This document shows positions 5,588 through 13,128 of a stretch of 13,128 bases of DNA, piece after piece; position 1 is the first letter of the stretch; each line of letters opens with the position of its first letter. Source of the DNA: Caldithrix sp. (GTDB taxonomy: Bacteria; KSB1; UBA2214; DYKH01); the NCBI GenBank assembly GCA_020722685.1, contig DYKH01000040.1, positions 22,479 to 35,606 on the forward strand, written 5' to 3'. Under the pieces are notes generated by a model. That model had not been told where the DNA came from and did not search any database. It saw nothing but the letters and a program-made list of their open reading frames with translations. Position numbers and translations under genes: made by a program.

Positions 5588-8500
5588 ATGCGTGCAGTTC
5601 TTTTTTTGCTGATGGGTTTGGCGGTTTGGAATGTGGCCGTTGTTGGCCCCACCGATGCAAATGCCGCGCAAACGGCAAAGGATTTTTGCATTGTTGCACC
5701 TAAGAACGCCTCCCAACAGGAGGCGTTGGCGGCCCGCGAAATCCGGCGCTACCTTTATCTGCGCACGGGGCAATTGCTCTCAATCTACGAGGGCGCATCC
5801 GCAGCGCCAAAGATGGCAGACGCCATCATGGTCGGGCAGAAGGATCGTCCATTCATAAAAGCAGCGGCAAGAACAGCGCGACTGGACGAGGCCGTCGCTT
5901 CCTTGGCCGCACAACAATACCTCCTAAAGACCATTGACCTTGCCGCACACAAAACCGTGCTGGTATGCGGAGGGGATGATCTGGGAACGCTCTACGCGGC
6001 TTATCGTCTGGCCGAACACTTGGGCGTTCGATTTTACCTGCACGGCGATGTTGTCCCCGATACCCGCATGGAGCTGCAACTGCCAATCTTGGATGAACGC
6101 AGTGCGCCGCTATTCGAGCTGCGCGGCATCCAGCCTTTCCATGACTTTCCCGAAGGGCCGGACTGGTGGAATCAGGACGATTATCTGGCCATCCTCTCGC
6201 AACTACCCAAGCTGCGGATGAACTTTTTCGGCCTGCATACCTATCCCGAAGGCGCGCCCAATGCCGAGCCGACCGTCTGGATCGGCCTTGCCGGCGACGC
6301 GGATGAGAATGGTCAAGTGAAACACGCCTATCCCGCAAGCTATCAAAATACCTTGCGCGGGAACTGGGGATATGCTACCAAAAAGACCAGTGACTACACT
6401 TTTGGCGGTCGAGAATTGTTCGAGCACGACGCATACGGTGCGGATACGATGATCGGTTTATGTCCTGAGCCGCAAACGCCGGACGGCAGCCAGCAAGTCT
6501 TTCATCGCGCCGGCGCCGTCCTGAACGAGGTGTTCCATCACGCCCATGAATTGGGCATCAAGACCTGCGTAGGAACTGAAACGCCGCTGACGGTGCCCAA
6601 ACGGGTGCAGGAACGGCTGACGGCGCTGGGAAAAGATCCAGGGGATTCAACGGTGATTCAAGAACTCTACGAAGGCATCTTCTCCCGGATTGCCAAAACC
6701 CATCCGTTAGATTATTATTGGTTCTGGACGCCGGAAGGCTGGACTTGGGAAGGCACCTCCGAAGCGCAGGTGAAAGCCACGTTGACGGATTTGCGCGCGG
6801 CCATCGCGGCCTCGAAGAAGGTTGCCACTCCGTTCCAGTTAGCCACCTGCGGATGGGTCCTCGGCCCTGCCAAGGATCGCGCCCTGTTCGATCACTTTTT
6901 GCCCAAAGACATGCCGGTGAGCTGCATCAACCGTGAAGTGGGCAAAGCGCCCGTGGATGCCGCTTTTGCCAGGGTTTCCGGGCGCGGCAAATGGGCCATC
7001 CCTTGGATGGAGGATGACCCGGCGCTGACGCAGCCGCAACTGTGGGTGGGCCGCATGCGCAGGGACGCTGCGGACGCCCTACAATACGGCTGCAATGGAC
7101 TCATGGGCATCCATTGGCGCACCCGCGTCTTGGCACCCAACGTCTCGGCCTTGGCGCACGCGGCCTGGGATCAGAGTGGCTGGAACAAGGGAATTGCAAA
7201 GCCGACCGACCTTTCCACCGTTGTGGGCCCCATCGGCGGTCAAACGGCCGGCTTTCTCGATCATGCAATCGAGGGCACTACGGATGATCCGCTCTATCAA
7301 ACCGTGCGCTACAACATGTCCGGCTACCGCTTCAAGGTGCCTAATGGCAAATACGCCGTCACGCTAAGGTTTTGTGAGCCACACTACACTTCGGCAGGCA
7401 AACGGATTTTTAGTGTCGAAATTCAAGGCAAGCGCGTCACCGGCAGTCTGGATATCTTTGCCAAAGTTGGCCAGAACAAGGCGTACGATGTGACCGTCAA
7501 CGACGTGGCAGTGACCGACGGCCGGCTGAACATTGATTTTGTGCCGAACATCGAGTATCCCAGCATCGCCGCCATTGACATTCAAGGCGAAGGCTTTAGC
7601 CAAAAGGTCAATTGCGGCGGTCCGGCTTATCAAGATTACATCGCTGATTGGCCGGCATCTCCTCCCCAAGATCGGTACCTACCGTGCGATGATTTTTATC
7701 AGGACTGGGCCTCGCACGAATTTGGCCCGGAGGCAGGTCTGCCGATCGCAGCCATTTTCCAGAAAATCGACGGGCGCTTACCCCGTCCGGCAGATTGGGT
7801 GAACGGCCCGGGCGGCATCAAGCCGGATCCCCGACCCTGGTCGCAGGTGAGTGCAGAGTACGCTTTTGTGGATGAGCTGGCCGCCTTGCGCTCGCAGGTC
7901 AAAGGTCCTGGCAATCTGGAACGCTTTGACTACTGGCTGCACACCTTTCTCTATCTACGCGGGATGGCGCAAGTGAACTGCGCCTGGGCGGAGTACAACA
8001 AGGCAATGGATCAGGTCAAAGCAGAGAAGAATCTTACCGCCCAAAGGCAAGCCGCTAAAGAACTGGCTCTGCCTTTGCGAAAAAGATTGGTTGAGTTGGT
8101 CGGCGAACTGTATGGTCACCTATTGGCAACCGTCAGCAATCACGGCGAAATGGGTACCATCGCCAACTGGGAGCAGCACCTTTACCCGACTCTGCTTGAC
8201 AAGCCCGGCGATGAGCTGGCGCAAATCCTGGGCGAGCCGCTGCCGCCGGACGCCATGCCGCGCAGTGACTATCGCGGTCCCATGCGCATCATTGTGCCGA
8301 CGCTTCGCAGCAGTTATCGAGTCGGCGAGAAGTTGAGGGTGAAGGTGATTATCCTTAGCGAAAAGCCGCCGAAGGAAGCAGGTCTTTACTGGCGGGAAAT
8401 GGGAAAAGGTGAGTTTTCCAAGCTGCCGTTGAAGTACATAGAGCGAGGAGTCTATTCCGTAACCTTTCCGAAAAAATCGGCCAGGCCTACCGATCTGGAA

Positions 8501-8599
8501 TACTACGTCCGGGTGCAAGAAACGCTGGGAAAGGACGTCTATTTTCCCGTTACTGCGCCGCAGATCAACCAGACCGTGGCTTTAATGCCAGGCAGTTAG
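5588..8599 (+). CDS. Large secreted malectin-domain protein, putative uncharacterised glycoside hydrolase
   Basis: The 1003-residue product begins with a Sec signal peptide (MRAVLFLLMGLAVWN..., cleavage near ANAA at about 26-28). Residues ~30-165 resemble the N-terminal domain of alpha-glucuronidase/DUF4838-type proteins: an AAREIRRYL helix, then a GGDDLGTLYAAYRLAEHLGVRFY segment that I split as GGDDLGTLYAAY and LAEHLGVRFY. Residues ~170-540 look like a (beta/alpha)8 barrel rich in Trp and acidic residues; candidate catalytic carboxylates are Glu331 (GTETP), Glu383 (WTPEGW), Glu388 and Glu475-Asp477 (WMEDD). About 555-672 is a malectin-type carbohydrate-binding domain (YRFKVPNGKYAVTLRFCEPH, closing IAAIDIQG). 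A helical region (~690-890) opens with DFYQDWASHEFGPEA, and ~898-1003 looks like an Ig-like beta-sandwich. It should act on a polysaccharide or glycan outside the inner membrane. The domain calls are by eye, the substrate is unknown, and hydrolase activity is inference. It stands alone, 83 bases after folK-like. Confidence 0.65.
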   Translation: MRAVLFLLMGLAVWNVAVVGPTDANAAQTAKDFCIVAPKNASQQEALAAREIRRYLYLRTGQLLSIYEGASAAPKMADAIMVGQKDRPFIKAAARTARLDEAVASLAAQQYLLKTIDLAAHKTVLVCGGDDLGTLYAAYRLAEHLGVRFYLHGDVVPDTRMELQLPILDERSAPLFELRGIQPFHDFPEGPDWWNQDDYLAILSQLPKLRMNFFGLHTYPEGAPNAEPTVWIGLAGDADENGQVKHAYPASYQNTLRGNWGYATKKTSDYTFGGRELFEHDAYGADTMIGLCPEPQTPDGSQQVFHRAGAVLNEVFHHAHELGIKTCVGTETPLTVPKRVQERLTALGKDPGDSTVIQELYEGIFSRIAKTHPLDYYWFWTPEGWTWEGTSEAQVKATLTDLRAAIAASKKVATPFQLATCGWVLGPAKDRALFDHFLPKDMPVSCINREVGKAPVDAAFARVSGRGKWAIPWMEDDPALTQPQLWVGRMRRDAADALQYGCNGLMGIHWRTRVLAPNVSALAHAAWDQSGWNKGIAKPTDLSTVVGPIGGQTAGFLDHAIEGTTDDPLYQTVRYNMSGYRFKVPNGKYAVTLRFCEPHYTSAGKRIFSVEIQGKRVTGSLDIFAKVGQNKAYDVTVNDVAVTDGRLNIDFVPNIEYPSIAAIDIQGEGFSQKVNCGGPAYQDYIADWPASPPQDRYLPCDDFYQDWASHEFGPEAGLPIAAIFQKIDGRLPRPADWVNGPGGIKPDPRPWSQVSAEYAFVDELAALRSQVKGPGNLERFDYWLHTFLYLRGMAQVNCAWAEYNKAMDQVKAEKNLTAQRQAAKELALPLRKRLVELVGELYGHLLATVSNHGEMGTIANWEQHLYPTLLDKPGDELAQILGEPLPPDAMPRSDYRGPMRIIVPTLRSSYRVGEKLRVKVIILSEKPPKEAGLYWREMGKGEFSKLPLKYIERGVYSVTFPKKSARPTDLEYYVRVQETLGKDVYFPVTAPQINQTVALMPGS

Positions 8600-8711
8600 T
8601 CGGGTCAAAGGCGAATGGTCTGGGCGGGAAAACCGAGATCGAGAGGCTCTCAAACTGCGAACGCATACTCAAGATCGCTAATGGGGCATTCGCGGTCCTA
8701 CGCATCCATTG

Positions 8712-8738
8712 GCGATTGCGAGCTTGCTGTCGCATCGC
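8712..8738 (+). other. GC-rich hairpin in the spacer before aceE
   Basis: GCGAT pairs with ATCGC at the ends and GCGA pairs with TCGC inside, with one bulged T and an 8-base loop. Only two T residues follow (TTAAAC), so it is at best a weak terminator for the upstream secreted-protein gene. It lies 113 bases after that gene's stop. Confidence 0.35.
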
Positions 8739-8907
8739 TTAAACAAATATGGAATTTCTTGTGCGCAGATACCGGTTTTCGTATCGGCAAATCTTTCTGC
8801 CGAATCGTACATCTAAACTGCTGCCAAATACCTTACTATCCTGACCGCAAACGGTGTATGTCTTGTCAACTGAACAATTGTGTCCTTTCGAACGGAGTGA
8901 GAAATCT

Positions 8908-8991
8908 ATGTGTATGAACTCGAACGACTTTGCAGATTCGGAAGAGATAGATTCCTCCCCGCGGTCGGATGACAGGCTTGGCCTCAATTGA
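8908..8991 (+). CDS. Possible 27-residue leader peptide upstream of aceE
   Basis: ATG at 8908 opens a short frame ending at the TGA at 8989-8991. It is preceded by GGAGTGAG (8894-8901) with 6 bases of spacing, a good ribosome binding site. The peptide begins MCMNSNDFADSEEID and is strongly acidic and Ser-rich, with no hydrophobic segment. It ends 35 bases before the aceE ATG. I recognise no family; a chance ORF is quite possible. Its only support is the ribosome binding site and its position. Confidence 0.25.
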   Translation: MCMNSNDFADSEEIDSSPRSDDRLGLN

Positions 8992-9026
8992 CGGCTACCG
9001 CCAATGACGCATACCGAGGAAACCAA

Positions 9027-11711
<2,685 letters not shown>

Positions 11712-11753
11712 GCGGCCAGCACATTGAGATGAAATCCTGAAAAGCTATCATAT

Positions 11754-11760
11754 AGAGGGA
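11754..11760 (+). promoter_or_regulatory. Ribosome binding site of aceF
   Basis: AGAGGGA lies 5 bases before the ATG at 11766. The 54-base aceE-aceF gap shows no terminator-like hairpin with a T-run, which favours cotranscription. Confidence 0.65.
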
Positions 11761-11765
11761 AAAGC

Positions 11766-13076
11766 ATGACAACGGAATTCAAACTGCCTGAATTAGGCGA
11801 GAATATCGAATATGGCACAATAGCCAAAATATTGGTTTCGCCAGGCGACGAACTAAAAAGGGATCAGCCTATCTTGGAATTGGAAACGGACAAAGCTGTA
11901 ATTGAGGTCCCGTCTGATACGAGCGGCATTGTAGCGGATGTCCTGGTCAAGGAAGGAGAGAAAATCAGGGTCGGGCAGACGATCCTCACCTTGTCATCCA
12001 CAGATGGGGTAGCCGATGAGCCGAAAGAAAAGGCCGCACCACGACCAATTGAAAAGAAGGAGGAAGTCAAAACACCAGCGGCATCAAAAGAACCTGCTGC
12101 TCCAATGCCGGCGGCAGCAGCGGAGTTGCCGACCATCCTTCCCGCCCGATTCCCGATTGAGCGTGCTGACACCGCGCCGGCAGCGCCCTCTGTTCGTCGA
12201 TTTGCCCGGGAAATTGGCGTCGATGTCAATAAAGTGCATGGCACCGGCCCCAGCGGCAGAATTTCGATAGAGGATGTGAAGGCTTTTGCTAAGGCAATCA
12301 ACGAGCAGCGAGCAGACTCCCGCTCGGCATTACCGGGGCTTCTTGTCGAAGCGCTTCCGGACTTTGGCAGGTGGGGCGAGATCGAGCGCAAACCCATGAG
12401 CTCGGTGCGGCAAAAGACCGCCCAGCATCTCAGTTATGCCTGGGCGACCATCCCCCACGTCACTCAATTCGACAAGGCCGACATTACCGAGTTGGAGGCT
12501 TTGCGGCAGCGTTATGCAGCCAAGGCCGAAGCGGCCGGCGGCAAGCTCACGGTGACGGCCATTCTGCTGAAAATCGTGGCCGCGGCCCTGAAGGTGTTCC
12601 CGCAGTTCAACGCCAGCATTGATATGGTCAATAGCGAGATCATTTACAAAAAGTATATTCACATCGGCATTGCGGTGGACACCGATCGTGGTTTATTGGT
12701 TCCTGTCGTCCGCGACGTGGACAAGAAGAACATTATTCAGCTTTCCACGGAATTAAGCCAGCTTGCCGAAAAGGCCCGTAATAAAAAGCTTTCCTTGGAA
12801 GAAATGCAGGGCGGGAGTTTCAGCATCTCCAACTTGGGCGGGATCGGCGGCACGGGATTCAGTCCGGTGGTGAATGCCCCGGAAGTGGCAATCCTGGGCG
12901 TTTCCCGTTCGCGGATGGAGCCGGTTTATCGGAATGGCCAATTCGAGCCGAGACTCATGCTGCCGCTGTCGCTTTCCTATGACCATCGCCTTATCGATGG
13001 GGCGAACGGCGCGCGATTTTTGAAGTGGGTTGCGGAAGCGGTTGAGGAGCCGTTCCTGCTTTCATTGGAAGGATGA
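11766..13076 (+). CDS. aceF: Pyruvate dehydrogenase E2, dihydrolipoamide acetyltransferase with one lipoyl domain
   Basis: E2 carries acetyl groups on lipoyl-lysine and transfers them to CoA; it also forms the core of the complex. Domains in order over 436 residues: one lipoyl domain (about 1-78, with lipoylated Lys43 in LETDKAVIEVPS); a charged Ala/Pro-rich linker (about 82-140); a peripheral subunit-binding domain (about 141-175, SVRRFAREIGVDV to GTGPSGRIS); a second linker; and the catalytic domain (about 205-436) with ISNLGGIGGTGFSPVVN (354-370) and the catalytic SYDHRLIDG (His407, Asp411). The E. coli AceF partner of a homodimeric E1 has three lipoyl domains; one is seen here. AGAGGGA at 11754-11760 supports the start. 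Linkage to aceE fixes the substrate as acetyl rather than succinyl or branched-chain acyl. Confidence 0.95.
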   Translation: MTTEFKLPELGENIEYGTIAKILVSPGDELKRDQPILELETDKAVIEVPSDTSGIVADVLVKEGEKIRVGQTILTLSSTDGVADEPKEKAAPRPIEKKEEVKTPAASKEPAAPMPAAAAELPTILPARFPIERADTAPAAPSVRRFAREIGVDVNKVHGTGPSGRISIEDVKAFAKAINEQRADSRSALPGLLVEALPDFGRWGEIERKPMSSVRQKTAQHLSYAWATIPHVTQFDKADITELEALRQRYAAKAEAAGGKLTVTAILLKIVAAALKVFPQFNASIDMVNSEIIYKKYIHIGIAVDTDRGLLVPVVRDVDKKNIIQLSTELSQLAEKARNKKLSLEEMQGGSFSISNLGGIGGTGFSPVVNAPEVAILGVSRSRMEPVYRNGQFEPRLMLPLSLSYDHRLIDGANGARFLKWVAEAVEEPFLLSLEG

Positions 13077-13128
13077 TAATTACCTTTTCATACTCTAACT
13101 TGAGGTCATAGTCCTAATCGTAATCCTA

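Larger units (their letters stand above)
8600..9026 (+). other. 427-base spacer upstream of aceE
   Basis: This spacer separates the large secreted protein from aceE and should hold the aceE-aceF promoter. I see a hairpin at 8712-8738 and a possible 27-codon leader ORF at 8908-8991. No convincing sigma-70 promoter stands out: a TTGTCA inside CTTGTCAACTG near 8860 has no good -10 partner at 16-18 bases. No clear PdhR-type palindrome was found. An open frame at 8615-8917 looks non-coding. Confidence 0.5.

Noticed and set aside
8615..8917. 100-residue + strand frame in the spacer before aceE
   Set aside because: No good ribosome binding site, odd Cys/Ser/Arg-rich composition and no family pattern; it also contains the hairpin at 8712-8738.
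8988..9026. TTG start for aceE at 8988
   Set aside because: ATG 9027 has a GAGGAAA site at proper spacing and gives the usual AceE length; the extra 13 residues have no support.

Overview
This is a bacterial chromosome segment of roughly 50-55% GC with every convincing gene on the + strand. The gene mix is a Tat-exported Gfo/Idh/MocA oxidoreductase, a large secreted carbohydrate-active-type protein with a malectin domain, and a homodimeric-type pyruvate dehydrogenase E1. This would fit an uncultivated member of the FCB/Calditrichota/KSB1-like bacteria; that placement is inference from gene style only.

Layout. (1) 2-1302: the 3' end of a multi-pass membrane protein (DUF2157/DUF4401-like) overlaps by ATGA a GDYXXLXY-family membrane-anchored protein that carries an unusual double insert. 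(2) 1389-3619: an ApbE-like FAD:protein FMN transferase without a visible export signal, closely followed by a Tat-signal Gfo/Idh/MocA oxidoreductase. A clear Rho-independent terminator ends this block (3642-3677). (3) 3678-3977: a gene-free spacer with a degenerate ACAGGAT-type inverted repeat (3762-3886). (4) 3978-5504: three pterin genes, an SDR with the pteridine-reductase signature (FolM-like), a FolB/FolX-fold protein that resembles FolX more than FolB, and a short divergent FolK-like kinase. They look like a tetrahydromonapterin/folate-branch operon. (5) 5588-8599: a 1003-residue secreted multidomain protein with a glucuronidase-type N-terminal domain, a putative (beta/alpha)8 barrel, a malectin domain and a C-terminal beta-sandwich; its substrate is unknown. 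(6) 8600-9026: a spacer with one hairpin and a possible 27-codon leader ORF. (7) 9027-13076: aceE and aceF, the E1 and E2 subunits of pyruvate dehydrogenase, with E2 carrying a single lipoyl domain. The last 52 bases hold nothing recognisable.

The most interesting parts are the folM-folX-folK-like cluster, which homology pipelines would probably label as a generic SDR plus FolB, and the large secreted protein, a candidate uncharacterised glycoside hydrolase with a malectin domain apparently nested between its barrel and a following helical region. No CRISPR array, insertion sequence, tRNA or rRNA was seen.
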